The position numbers and the translations under genes were made by a program. 64,000 nt of DNA from positions 63,969 through 127,968 of the forward strand of contig KV425607.1 in the NCBI GenBank assembly GCA_001632425.1. The letters run 5' to 3'. Shown here one piece after another: positions 47,401 to 58,587 of the stretch. How positions within the stretch are numbered: the first letter of the stretch is position 1; every line of letters begins with the position of its first letter. The notes below the pieces were generated by a model. It was given only the letters and a program-made list of their open reading frames with translations, was not told where the DNA came from and did no database searches. The stretch is from Neolentinus lepideus HHB14362 ss-1 (lineage: Eukaryota; Basidiomycota; Agaricomycetes; Gloeophyllales; Gloeophyllaceae).

Positions 47401-47807
47401 ATTATCCTCCCTCTCCGAGGCCTTACAGAGATGGCTACAGCGGCTCCCGGCATGATTTTGGGGAGCATCCTCCCTATGGCAACTATACGCGGGCTGTAGA
47501 ATGGCAGCCTCCAATGTCTCCTCCAGGACCCGCTTCACCTAGAACGGCTATGAATCGGAGAGGCAAACGCAATACCGTTGACGTACCCGTAGAGGAGCCC
47601 AGGCCCGTCACACCTCCCTCCTATGACCATCCGTCACTGCTGAATCGTCTGAGCAATCCGTCGCAAAATCGGTCTCAACCTAAGACTCCAGGCAGAAAAT
47701 TGCAAGGCAGCGATTCAAGCAAGAGAGGGGCAGGTTCCCTGAGTGCCCGCCTCGGAGGGCGTGCTGCTGCTCCAAAGCCACTGCTGAACCGCATCAAGAT
47801 GGCTTAG
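44493..47807 (+). CDS. Large coiled-coil, Pro/Arg-rich protein of unknown function (1104 aa)
   Basis: A single long frame without introns, 1104 codons, ends in TAG at 47805-47807. I do not recognise a family. Residues 1-235 are Ser/Thr/Pro-rich and probably disordered. About residues 238-487 form a long charged coiled coil with RRLEEERRLAELAAAAETRR-like repeats. The middle is Ser/Thr/Pro-rich. From about residue 840 to the end it is rich in Arg, Pro and Tyr (SPPPERRDLSPPP, RKRPREDDPWRPEED), resembling RNA-processing or nuclear scaffold proteins. The extreme C-terminus (SLSARLGGRAAAPKPLLNRI) is a compact helical motif. A second ATG at 44511 (MSGPEQPL) is an equally good start. Nuclear RNA association is a guess from composition only. 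Confidence 0.8.
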   Translation: MKVFVSMSGPEQPLTGLLMTDADVKNIQTSTTQTVNLATGVIPVPPVSFETFKFTTIGKPPSLLTRFSDADSELLYPPSLSENEETEVPAQETDIKETKPMSRLSLMETLVSVAADDQGLSPDSSIHPVSQSRSSLPLFLPSDSVSPQSRSRTHTTESHIATLPSCLAVSPPGQPILPSMHVGDSRAAMQPNPLGSQVPEAPSVSIHIDPGLASDATISLLGNGVTQSTLTAILTPFKRKAAEEVAERNSLYARVQISHNDVSSFADKVSESLEQLKQKVREYHDAVESMTRQHSVSLLKDEILERVAIAAIEEYRKQVNQVVRARRLEEERRLAELAAAAETRRLEEDKRKAAQAAAEAEARRVAEERQRVAEAEAAVEAEARRLAEERRQAELAEAAKMKLEGERRAAELRALEERRAEEAAARDREAALRREQEEARKRAAEYEAKRAAMEAERNRQADANAARIREKLQGKMVKEKQEMERSASQTPPKVNDAPSSAVSCSQISDTSSSPSQERILSSGVKVVVASPTGTHPPSPITSAIPNTLPPGPAVHIASTKSTSAVPTRASKATVSGGFVPAQTQVGKTVSTDMPFSSIHLASETKRASASTPVSAPMNAPAQGETVAPETSSVPSQLRAKARTKKVQDSRKTIVKTDPDTAAPSAAVANQGTQGKKVSKKAKRVPPITTQVPVKREALQSDLPNTQPMPEVQSPASTAEPRGVVQQRDSRLNDSNTSGTQVYPAFASNRAPAAPELVGPVRTATNRNASTASPASANSALPRTGHSLPSRPATPLAEPMRRPQGLTVIVPSGDNIDAGHPPPSASGSRGRHTPPARGKQSRRVDHYSPPPRYGGWPREHPDHYSPPPERRDLSPPPFDTMRKRPREDDPWRPEEDLPLRQRPRYDDGPSYVDRARTPPLPDTRYLDARRAISPSDSNPRGRDWEPWHQITRHDDYPDPWQRPILPPPPRHYPPSPRPYRDGYSGSRHDFGEHPPYGNYTRAVEWQPPMSPPGPASPRTAMNRRGKRNTVDVPVEEPRPVTPPSYDHPSLLNRLSNPSQNRSQPKTPGRKLQGSDSSKRGAGSLSARLGGRAAAPKPLLNRIKMA

Positions 47808-48269
47808 AGCCTACACGAAATCCTTCAGCATCTTGACGATGCGTACCACGGATTTGCTCTTCTGCGTTTCTCAGCGTTCATAATTGTATGTGTATTTTGC
47901 ATGTAAAAATCGAGACAGATTGCTTTTCGTTATGACGCTCATGGGTGGTGCTCGTCATATGCTGAGTGGCTGTCGCTTCCATTCTTAATTGATTAGAGGG
48001 AAACGAGTTTGACTCGACAATGAGAGCCAACGCATAGCTCCACGACGCATCAAAGCATATATGACGCGTCCTACAGGATGTGGGTACGAGCTGGGCACAC
48101 GAAACTCCCTGCGTAAATGCCTTATTTTCTGAGATACCTCGGATACACCCGAAACGATCTCTGCTAAAACGCTCACGTGACATGTTCATTCGGACGCGTC
48201 AGACTGAACGCGAGCGGCGTTTGAAACGCAACTTGAACGAGCTTTGACTACTCACTACCGTCGCTCGCT
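47808..48269. promoter_or_regulatory. Intergenic region upstream of chitin synthase
   Basis: 462 bp between two + strand genes, containing the terminator of the first and the promoter of the chitin synthase gene. No coding frame and no specific site recognised. Confidence 0.5.
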
Positions 48270-51200
48270 ATGGCCAACAAACGAAAACCTGCTCCGTCAT
48301 ACGAGCTTGTCGATGAACAATCTAACGAAGAACAGTCGCGCCCGACATCTATTGCTGGTTCTGAAATACGAAGATATACGCTGACTGACGCACCTGTACC
48401 ATCAGACATTTCGGGACCTTCGAACATCGAAAGGGCACTCCGACATCTACAGAGCCAATCGGCTTTGCGACAACGTTCACGCTCTCAAAGTCCAGCTCGG
48501 TCTTTACCCTCTGCTCCGGCTGCCCCAACCGGGATTGATACGCAAGTCGAAGGGGATAGGCAATCGGTTTCAAGACATAGCTCTTCCTCCGGAGAGACTG
48601 CAGTAGATCAGGAGGGCTACGGATGGACAGAGCCTAAGAAGGCGGACAACGGTACGGATGACACCCGTTACTTCCACGGCCGCGCTCAGCCAGCTCCGTA
48701 CCTGCCTACAATTAACTCTGGCGAGCCGTTGGAATGGAGTACATTTCTTCCTCATGCCAGCGACCATGTCAATGACCCTTTTGTTGACTTCTCGACTCAG
48801 TCTCATGGTACCTCGCTATCCCGGTCACCAACCCGTCCAGCTATAGTCTACACTCACCACACACCTAACGGTTCCTTGCATCATATGCACCCTTCTCGCG
48901 ACTCGTACGCTTCGTTTGGACATCAGTCTATGGTATCTGAGAGTTACGTAGACCACTTCCAACATGACACCGAAGCTTATGCCTCTGGGATCTACTCTCG
49001 CGCCTCCTACCATCCTGCGCGCTCGCGATCGCCCACACCCACCGGCGATGACGACGACTATGAGATCGTTGGCGAAGAAAGTGTGAACTACGCCGATTAT
49101 GGCACTGAGAAACAGACACACCCGCGCGACAGCCAATACCTGCTCGTTGAAGACCATGCGAACAGTGAGAAAGCATCCACCGCGCTATCCAGCACCCCAC
49201 CCACGCCCCTTCCGACACTGCACTTTGGCCCTGCGCCGTCCGGGCGGATACACCGGCGGAATAAGACGAGAAAGCGCGTGCAATTGACGAACGGCAACCT
49301 CGTCGTCGAACTGGACGTGCCACCGAAGCTAATCCTTCCCCGCTACGAGCCGGAGATGCTCAAGACGAGGTATACGGCTGTGACTTGTGATCCAGATGAT
49401 TTTGAGAGTAGCGGGTTCTTCTTGCGGCAGAATGAGTGGAGTAGGACGACGGAGCTGTTCATTGTTGTTACGATGTACAATGTAAGTAGCATCGCTCCAA
49501 TATTTGGATGTTGCTAGATCTATGACTACAGGAAGACGAAGTCTTGTTCTGTCGAACGCTCTACGGTATCATGCAGAACATTAGCCACCTCTGCTCCCGC
49601 AAGAACTCACGTACCTGGGGTCAAGATGCATGGAAGAAGGTACGCGCAGAGATTACAAAGTATCACCTTTCATTACTGAAACTCTTTCCCAGGTCGTCGT
49701 CTGCATTGTCGCCGATGGGCGTAAGAAAGTGCACCCGCGCGTGCTCGACTGTCTAACACTGCTCGGTGTCTACCAGCCGGGTGACCACATGAAGAACATG
49801 GTCAACAACCGCGAAGTCACCGCACACCTGTTCGAGTACACGACGTCATTCGCGCTCGACCCGAATTTGCATTTCAAGTACCCTGATAAGGGGAAGAAGG
49901 GTATTGTGCCAACGCAGATATTGTTCTGTATGAAGGAGAAGAACCAGAGAAAGATTAATAGTCATCGATGGTTTTTCAATGCGTTTGCCAAGGTGCTGCA
50001 GGTGTGTTTGCGTGCTCTGCTGCCAGTGAATTGTGGCTTGGGTTTGTTGACGGGACGTGTTTGCGTTCGAAGCCGAACATATGCGTGCTCTTGGATGTAG
50101 GTACTCGTCCTGGGCCGAAGAGTATATACCACCTCTGGAAGACATTCGACCTGAACTCGAATGTGGGAGGCGCGTGCGGTGAAATTGCTGCTTACAAGGG
50201 CAAGCATTGGAAGTACTTGCTGAATCCACTCGGTGCGTCGGGAGGGTTGTGGGTGTATGCTGACGGTCTGATACTGATCCTGTCCTGTGGATAATAGTGG
50301 CTGCTCAGAACTTCGAGTACAAGATTAGCAATATTTTGGACAAGCCGACGGAAAGTATGTTTGGGTACATTAGTGTGTTGGTAAGATTGACCAGGGTTGT
50401 CTGTTGCTACGCGTATATTGACGTTGTATATAGCCAGGAGCGTTTTCAGCTTACCGGTGCGAGGATACAAAATGAACCGCCAATATACCAATATATGCTG
50501 ACCAGAGAGTTAGCTATATTGCTTTACAGAACGATAGCCGGGGCATCGGTCCGCTTGCTTCCTACTTCAAGGGAGAAGTTCTGCACGGGCGCGACACGGA
50601 TATATTCACCTCGAACATGTGTACGTGTTATTGCTATCTCGTCTTCTTCAGCTGCTAATGAAGGACGCAGATCTTGCGGAAGACGTATGGTCCTCAGTTG
50701 CCTTACTTCAAAGATTACTGACCTGTCAACCGCCTAGCGTATCCTCTGTTTTGAATTGATTGCGAAAGCCAACTCGAACTGGTACCTCGAACCTGTTTCC
50801 TTACTTGAATTCCGTTGACTTGATTCATCGCAGGGTACTCCGCTATGTCAGCAGAGCAATCGGTGAGACCGATGTCCCCGACGCGCTTCCCGAGTTCATC
50901 AGTCAACGTCGGCGGTGGCTGAATGGTTCATTTTTCGCTGCGACATACTCCATTGCACATGTGGGACAGATTCTGCGATCTGGACATAGCTTCGGGAGGA
51001 AGACGGTGCTCATGATAGAGATGGTATATAATGTCATCAATTTAATATTCTCGTGGTTCGCTCTGGTGAGAGAGTTTCAAGGTGTTCGTGCTTGTCTACC
51101 TGACTTCTGCCTTCCTTTGTTCAGGGCAACTTCTCCCTATTCTTCGTGAGTTAAATATGATAACGAAGGTTGCAATATTGTGAATTAATGATTTCGTCCT

Positions 51201-52450
51201 AGGTCATCCTCACGTCGTCACTGGACGCGGGTTCCTTTCGATTACATAGGATTCACTACTTCAACACGATTGTTCAAGTACGTAGTGGTGGGGTCCTTTG
51301 CGAAAGTGATCTAATAATATCCTCATGAATAAGTATCTTTTGGCTGCACTCTTGGTCGCATGCTTCGTCTTTTCCATGGGAAACAACCCGCGGGCGTAAG
51401 GTTATTCACTCTTGCCATACTGATATACCCTGACCTACGATGTTCAGGGCCAAGTGGAAATATAAGCTGACTGCTATAGCCTTTGCTTGTCTTATGGCTT
51501 ATGTTTTCTTCGCTGCTATTGCATGCGCGATAAATGCGAGTCGGAATGGGGGGAGCGCGTATTCAGTGATGCTGTTCAGCATCATCATAACTTACGGTGG
51601 TGAGTACCTGTCTTTGCCAGGGAACAAGGCGTACTAAGGTTACTCGTAGTATATGCGACTTCGAGTCTTCTTTTCATCGACCCTTGGCACATGTTCACAA
51701 GTTTCATACCATATATGCTGCTGTCGCCCACCTACATCAATATATTGAATATGTAAGCCTTTTCCTGTTCAAGTCTTTCCTAATTTCACTTCTTCTATTT
51801 CAGCTATGCGTTCTGCAATCTAGATGACATCTCTTGGGGTACGAAACAGGATACGACGGTAGAGACGGATCTGGGTGCCGTCGTACAAGACAGCCACCAG
51901 CAAGTGGACGTGGAGGTTCTAGCTGAACCTGCAGACGTCAATGCGTTGTATGCCGAAGCTTCGGAAAACCTAAAACATCGGAAACCAATCGGGAAGCCTA
52001 AGAATGGTCAAGAACTCAGTCTTGCCGAGCAAGAGCAAGCGGCTAAAGACTATTATGCCAGCGTCAGAACGAATGTCGGTCATTGTATTGCTGTAAGCTT
52101 GGATATGGGACTAATCCGTGTCTCCTGATAGGTCTTATTGACGTGGATTCTCTCCAACGTACGGTGTCTTTTTCACGAACTATCCGGTCATCATGCTCAT
52201 TGTGGCATCTCTAGCTCTTTCTTTTGGCTACCATTCTCGGTGTTGGCGACTCTACTTCAACCTTCAGCGGTTCAGGTGTCACTGCAACAAAGGCTTACCT
52301 CACTTTCATCCTTGTTTTTGTAGCAATCACCAGTATCATCGTGAGTGCTACGACCCGTTTCGCGCTTTTCTCATGGTTAACGACGATTTCCAACGGCAGA
52401 GGTTCACGGGCTCCACCTTGTATCTTCTAGTTCGCGTGTTCACAGGCTGA
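48270..52450 (+). CDS. Chitin synthase (1059 aa)
   Basis: Nineteen exons from ATG 48270 to TGA 52450 join in phase; introns are about 50-72 bp. Residues 1-310 are a disordered, Ser-rich cytosolic head. The synthase core begins at [17 protein letters not shown] and [20 protein letters not shown] and continues through [36 protein letters not shown] and [20 protein letters not shown]. Catalytic motifs are intact: Q600-NFEY, EDRIL (671-675, split by an intron) and QRRRW (711-715). About seven membrane helices follow, ending [14 protein letters not shown]. It polymerises UDP-GlcNAc into chitin at the plasma membrane; the layout fits the family-1 (class I-III) enzymes. A 14-nt exon (50671-50684) encodes part of the EDRIL block. 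The 56-bp intron 52159-52214 resolves an apparent frame change near the C-terminus. Confidence 0.95.
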
Positions 52451-52700
52451 AACATGTATTTATACCTAACATATTAATGGACTATAAATGGACTTTACAT
52501 ACTTCAAGTCATTCTAGACGCCCAAATGGTGGCAGTGTGGCTGGGCGTTAAAGTCCAGAAAACAGAGCGCACAAGTTTTTGGAGTATATGGACAGCCTAG
52601 CGACAACTCAGAGCGCAAGTAACTGATAACCATGAGGCTCTTTACTCGTACACGACGCGAGGTCTAAACCTCGCATGGTGAGAAACAGTGCTACGATAAA

Positions 52701-54726
52701 CTAGACGATAGGATGAGTGGGATAGCCGGGAATTGCGGTCCAAGGCTCCTTCATGGACTGGGACAGGCCGATTCGGATCTGGTCCTGCAAATAGCTCTCT
52801 GGCCAGTACTCTGAGGAACCCCAGAGACTGTGGAACTTGTGGCGCATCTCTTTCGTGTGATGCAGTTGCAGGTACATGTCTACTGCACGCCAGGAGCTTT
52901 CCAGGGCACCCGCCACCCATCTGAGTACGACCAATATCAGGGACATAGTCATATGCTTAGGGCATCAAAACTCACGCATGACAAGAACTGGTGGCTTCAC
53001 CTGCAAAAAACAGCTTGCCTCCGCAGATGGGTTTCGTCAGATTGTTGAACACGGAGTTCATGAATTCGAAATCATGAGGACCAAAGAAAGCGAATGCGCC
53101 TACGGCCCATCATTATATATGAAATCGAAAGTTAAATCAAAAGAAAAACGCACCTAATGTTGAAGGATCGTGAGTCCAACTAAATGCATGGTAATCTTTG
53201 TACAGAGATTTGAGATAGCTGAAGTCAATACCGTGGACCTTCGCGAGTTCGCGCAGGACTAGTTCGATGAGGTCAGGACCTGTAGGGCTATTACTCTGGC
53301 CCTGTATCAAACCGCCCATTCGCTCTGCATCTTGTGTCCAGCAGTAGCTCGCGATGATAACGTTGGACGGTGTTCCCAACTCGGGATACGAGGGATATAC
53401 AATCGTGCGCAACATCAGATCAGTTGTGGATTGCCCGCCCTCAATCGGCCCAGTCTCCAGCTTATCTTTATTCCTCCACCAGGGTTCCGAGAATAAAATG
53501 CCAATCTTAGTAGCCGAGCCATACTGCAGCCCACGAATGGCGTTCCAGGTAGCATAATCAAGTCCACAGTGTTCAAGATCCATGCTTCGAACCGCGGGGA
53601 GGGGTGCGGTGCAGAACACAGCGGTGTACTTCCGAGGCTTATTCTCCCCCTCCACGCTTAGATAGATATCTGATACAGATGGGTCGCCAATAATGGTTTG
53701 AACACGTTTGCGGTACTTGATACGAGTAGATTGCTTGGGGTCGATTTGTTGCTCCAGGTTGATGTGTTGTTTCATTGCCTCCGGTAGGATTGACGAACCA
53801 CCGCTGCAGTGATGCAATTCATTCAAAATCAATCCTTCAAATCAATTATACATTTTACTCACTCGAAGCAGTACCACAAATACTCTTTTTTGCCTGGAAA
53901 CTGGAATGCAACTGAATCTAGCACCGTTTCCACGAAGGCTCGGTCATACGCCTTGGTCGATTCATCCATGGTCTCGCACCAGTTGATCACCGACGATGGG
54001 TAAGGAGGGTCGCACTTCAACGACATGTGCGACCTCATTGTGTATTTATCTTGAGTATAGAGATTCTGCAGCGCTGTTTCGATGTTGACCTCAAAGGGTT
54101 TGCGCCATGGCTCTAACACCTTGTCGACAATAGCGGCAGGGTTTTCCGGACTAAGGTACTTGTCAGGAACATAGCCCCGCGCCCCAAATGGATCGGCGGG
54201 TGGGCTGGAGGGAGGGGGATATGGCTGATACCGACGATGATTGAAATACATAAGATTATTGTCCGCGTGGAATTTGTAAGGAATAAGTTTCGAAGATAGA
54301 GACAAACGATCCCTGACAAGATCGAAGGTGCGGCGCATGTAAGGCGTATCTGGAAAACGCATTGCACCAACATCCTGTGGCAAGTCAGTTTGGGAACGAG
54401 ATGGAGCATGTCTAGGAGTTACTGACATAGTAATCGTACTTCGAACCCTGAGGGAAGTGGTATGTGAACAGACGACCGCCCACACGCTCCGAAGCCTCCA
54501 ATATTTCATAAGGCAAGTCAAGACTGTCGAGAATCATGGCAGTGTAGAGCCCTGCTGCGCCAGCCCCGATAATACAAATATTGGACTTCGAGTGCCTGGT
54601 GTAGGGAAGCTGTTTGCACATCTCCGCCAGCGGGGGAAGGCCTTTCAGCAGGTCTTGATGATGTTCAACGTGCTTCTTGATCATGAAGCGACTGCGACAG
54701 GCGTAGATATCCTCAGAGAGATCCAT
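52701..54726 (-). CDS. FAD-dependent amine oxidase, L-amino-acid oxidase type (601 aa)
   Basis: Five exons (54726-54427, 54374-53863, 53803-53154, 53099-52976, 52920-52701) join in phase to 601 aa. The dinucleotide fold is NICIIGAGAAGLYTA (Gly54-Gly59), followed by the ribose-binding acid and the GG motif (EILEASERVGGRLFTY). Then DVGAMRFPD, the substrate-domain block WYCFDGGSSILPEAM, and the C-terminal FAD block GKLFFAGEATSSCHAWVAGA. The C-terminal order is that of fungal flavin L-amino-acid/monoamine oxidases, which release ammonium and peroxide from amino acids. No signal peptide is seen, so an intracellular enzyme is likely. The substrate cannot be told from sequence alone. It converges with the chitin synthase gene, 250 bp between stops. 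Confidence 0.92.
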
Positions 54727-55472
54727 AGCTGTTCGTTGCTTGGATAAAGCTTGAGAAAGGGTAAAAATGATTGCTGAGATCTTGGGTTAGCGTTTCCACA
54801 TTCTTATGCATTCGCGGTAAGACGTCGGACGTCCCCTAACCAAGTATCACGAGTGCCTGAGGGACCAGGGACGTCAGAGACTCACGCGAAGGCCGGGTTA
54901 ACAAACGCCGCTCAAGTGCATCTATCTTCTTGGAATAGACCAACCGATGGTTCTAAGGATGACCAGCTGATAGATAACATGTCACTGATATGAGTATTCT
55001 TGAGAACTGCTCGGCCTAGATTGCTCAACTCGATAGGCTGACGCCGCAGGGCAGGAAGGTTCAGGCCAGGAAGGTTGAGGAAGGTTGAGCGCGGGCGAAG
55101 AACACTGTCACCTGAGCATTATCAGACACTAAGGAGTTTCAGCGGCACGAGTGGTTTGTGGAAGGCGCACAGGAACCTCAGAGGACCCTAGTTGATGAGC
55201 GCTTAACCAAGCTTCCATGTAAAGACGCGGCTCGATATAGGCCTGACAATAACGCACCAGCAAGCATACGTATATGTATGTATCGCAGGACTGATCATCC
55301 GCCCTTCGTTGACCGGTGATCACCACGTGCATGAGAACATCGTCGACGAACGAGATGCGACCAATGGACTACTTGACTTCAGCTTGGTTCTGAGATGAAG
55401 ACAATTCAAGTTCGGCATCATGGATCAATTTTGAGGAGAAACAACATGCAGCAGATTCAGTATCGTAAAAGT
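54727..55472. other. Intergenic, promoter of the amine oxidase gene
   Basis: 746 bp with no coding signal. A short purine-rich duplication (ggcaggaaggttcaggccaggaaggttgaggaaggttgag) is visible around 55051-55090. The left side is the promoter of the oxidase, the right side the 3' end region of MDM31. Confidence 0.55.
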
Positions 55473-58354
55473 TCATAGCATCGCTAATCCGCTGGCAAAC
55501 TCCATGCTTCCAACCATGTTCCCTGGATTGGGAGACAATTCCTTCAAATGGACAGACATAGGATCAACCATGGTGCGAATGGTGGACAATATTGCTGCGG
55601 CTGTCTTCTGGAGGCTCCATAGGCTGACTGTCTTGATGCGCCGATTGAAGTTGGCTTGAGTGACATGATACGCCAAGGCGTCGTACACCTACGAGACGTA
55701 ATTTTCAGCTACTTCTCTGAGTCCTTGGAGATACTAAGATGGGTACCTTCAGTGCAATTTCATCCGTCAACCCAGCTACAAATGATGCTCAGCGTACTAG
55801 ACAGACTATGGTAACCCACTCTGCAACTCACTTTCCCATAGCTATGGCAAATACAATCAGCATTAAATCCATCAAGCTGATATAACCCACTCACCGTCCA
55901 AGCTCCACCAAACGTAGACAAATCTTGGGCAACTCGGCAATGTATAGGGACCAGTGTCCGGTTAGCACTGCAAAAACCATCAGGCAACAGGCATTGTGAA
56001 CCAGAGTACCTCCCCAGGGACTCACTTCATAAACGCCACAATTGGCCTTATGAGTGCTGAATTCACATAGGACAAATCATTCGTAAAAATGGGTACCGCG
56101 GCCTTGATATCCCTAAATCTCAAATCGATATCAATCACCACCTTTGACTTGCCCTCCTCCGACTTTTCCTCGTCCCGCAGCGGCGCGGTCAGAGGCGGCT
56201 TGGCAAGCTCGCGCTGTCCGGGAATGTGCTCGGCCACAGTGGTGGCTATCGCGTCGATGATAACGTCGATTGCGTCGGGGTCGTCGTCGTCCCGCGGAAA
56301 TTTGATGTCCAAAACGGCGTCCACTTTGCCCGAAGTGATCCACGAGATAGGACCTTCGAGCGTCGTCATTGACTGCAGATGGTCAACGCTGACACCATCA
56401 ATACGTAAGCGGGCCTGCTCAGCAAAATGAGCAGCTGAGAGGATCCTTTGAACTCAAGACCACTCACCATCCGTCCCCATTTTCCCTCACCCAGCTCCTT
56501 CTCCGTGGTCCTTCCAATGCTCTGCGGAGTATGCAAGCTAAACAAACAGTTATCAAACTGCCCCACAACGTTCTCCGCGTTCAAAAAGTCGTAGAACATC
56601 CAATGCTTTCGGAACTTCTTGATGTCCGCACGGAAGATCGACGCGGTATAGGGTCGGAAGTTGCCGGGTTGACGCACCGTGACGAGAACGTCTTCGAGCT
56701 GCAGAAACTCGAGCTCGAAGTCGCCAGGGTAGGAATTGTGTCGGAAAAGCGCGGGATCGAGCGGGTGGTCCGGATCCCAGGTTACACTCCGGCGATCTGT
56801 CCCGTAAGAAAGCATCAGACTTCAAGGATCACAATTACTGTGATCAAAGGACACACCAATTACCCCGCGAACGCCTTTGACCACGGCATTCTTCACAAGG
56901 CCCTTGCCATCCAGCCATTGAGGCAAGGACAGCGTCACCTCGATCGTATCCACATTCAAATCGAACATCGTATAATTTACATCCTCGTTGGACAGGTCGG
57001 CATGGGCAAGAGGGTCGTCCTCTTCAGCTTCTCCTACGGGACCATGATTCGCGGGATGCCCACTGACGTCGTAGCCCAGCGCAGAGGTGTAATCACGAGA
57101 TACTCTCGCAGTATGTCGGACGGAATCTGGTCGGCGAGAGATGTATACGTTCTTGAGTGAGATCCGAGAGTCCTTCCATTTTGGCACAATGGCGGACTCG
57201 AAGATGACCGTGATCCCCGTTTCTTTAGTGAGGTAGTTGCTGATCGTGCGGGCGACATTTTCTACACAACTATTGTTAATATCGGCTTTAATGCATGAGA
57301 CTGTAAAGGATGTAACGAATTATGCGTCAAGCTACCAAGGAATGAAACAACCTCGATGGATCCAAGACATCTGGAATATTCAAGGCTACAACTGTAGGAT
57401 ATCTCTGCATGGGGCAACCGAATACATACGCCCAGAAGTCCTGAATCCATCTAATAGTTCCCGTCGTGGGCGCCCGGTCAGACCAGCGATGACTGTAACT
57501 CCCAACTCATGCAGAAGCAATAGGCAGAGCTCACCTTGCAATCGCAAACTATTCGCAGTTGCAAAGATCACAGAAAAGAAAGTTGTGCTATATATGAGAT
57601 GCATGACGTCATCCGGAGAATTAACAAAACAAGCAGTTGCAACTCACGTTCCGACGAAAATCCAAAGGGTTTGGCTCATGAGGAACCAAGTTATGAAAGC
57701 AGATATATCGTCGGCATTCCACTTGCGAAATGAGCGTATGGTGAACCATCTGAAGCGAATGCGTAGTCGGTCCCAGAAGCTATTCGTGACGCGGAGAAAG
57801 TCTTCGCGCGTGGGTCTTTGAGGATGCGGCAAAGACATGGCCAGACGACGAAAAAGTGGAGGATAGTTGTCGAAACGATGAGAATTGTTCGCAGGATGAC
57901 CTTTTTCTGTAGACGTAGTGGAATGTCCATTGTCTGGTGGCTTTGGGTCGGGATCAGAGTCAGAGCTCGAACCTGGCTTTTCGGTGCTCTGCTGCGAGGA
58001 CATGAAGGTTCCATGGAATTGACGCGAAATTTGGAAACATGACCCTGGAGTACCAGCAATACCACGCAGAAAATGGCGTCTCCTCAGCTGAAGGACACCA
58101 AGTTCATAGGCATGACTTTTTTGCGCCTGGTAATCCATACGTCTGGACTGGTTCATGTGCGCTGAGGAACCCAATCCTTCCACAAAGCTTGTCTGCATCG
58201 TGTATTTTCTGTATACACATTGTTGCCTGTTCTGCCTGAAGAAAAGCCGAATAGCAGCGTATCGGTCACAAACTGCACTGTGCGAGGCTGCACACGACAC
58301 AGGCGCGCTCACTGCCCTCGCAAAGCCAGGTAAAAGAGCTCTGCTAGACAGCAT
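55473..58354 (-). CDS. MDM31: MDM31-family mitochondrial inner membrane protein (736 aa)
   Basis: Nine exons join in phase from ATG 58354 to the stop at 55473. The N-terminus is Arg/Ser-rich and acid-poor, as in a mitochondrial presequence. Family blocks: IRFRWFTIRSFRKWNADDIS, AFITWFLMSQTLWIFVGTTT (membrane helix), FFSVIFATANSLRLQ, ETGITVIFESAIVPKWKDSR, KNVYISRRPDS, FDLNVDTIEVTLSLPQWLDG, NCLFSLHTPQS, and near the C-terminus NFNRRIKTVSLWSLQ. Yeast Mdm31/Mdm32 are inner-membrane proteins needed for mitochondrial shape, mtDNA nucleoid stability and cardiolipin-related lipid balance. Two oddities: intron 57534-57262 is 273 bp, far longer than its neighbours, and a 10-nt exon (55841-55832) encodes part of WTLWETGL. 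The gene shares a 233-bp divergent promoter with the BAR gene. Confidence 0.93.
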
Positions 58355-58587
58355 GATGTAGTCGTCGTTATCCCAGTCGCCGCGAGTGCGGGCTAAGAGG
58401 CTGAGCGTCGTTCAGGAAACGCGTCCGAGGGCTAGTGCTGCTCCAACCATTCTTCGAATTTGAGGTTCCCTTTGCCAAGAGGAAAGGCTCACGCCGGCAA
58501 CGACCGAGCCCAATCGTCACTTCGACTGTGCCGCGGCTTGCTCGTAACTCCTACGGTCTACATTCACAGTCGTACAAGGCGGGCAAT
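58355..58587. promoter_or_regulatory. Short divergent promoter, MDM31 / BAR gene
   Basis: Only 233 bp separate the two start codons, so both promoters overlap. No TATA box seen. Confidence 0.6.

Noticed and set aside
52138..52323. Apparent frameshift near the chitin synthase C-terminus
   Set aside because: A 56-bp intron (52159-52214) restores the frame and the conserved LFLLATILG...AYLTFILVF region.
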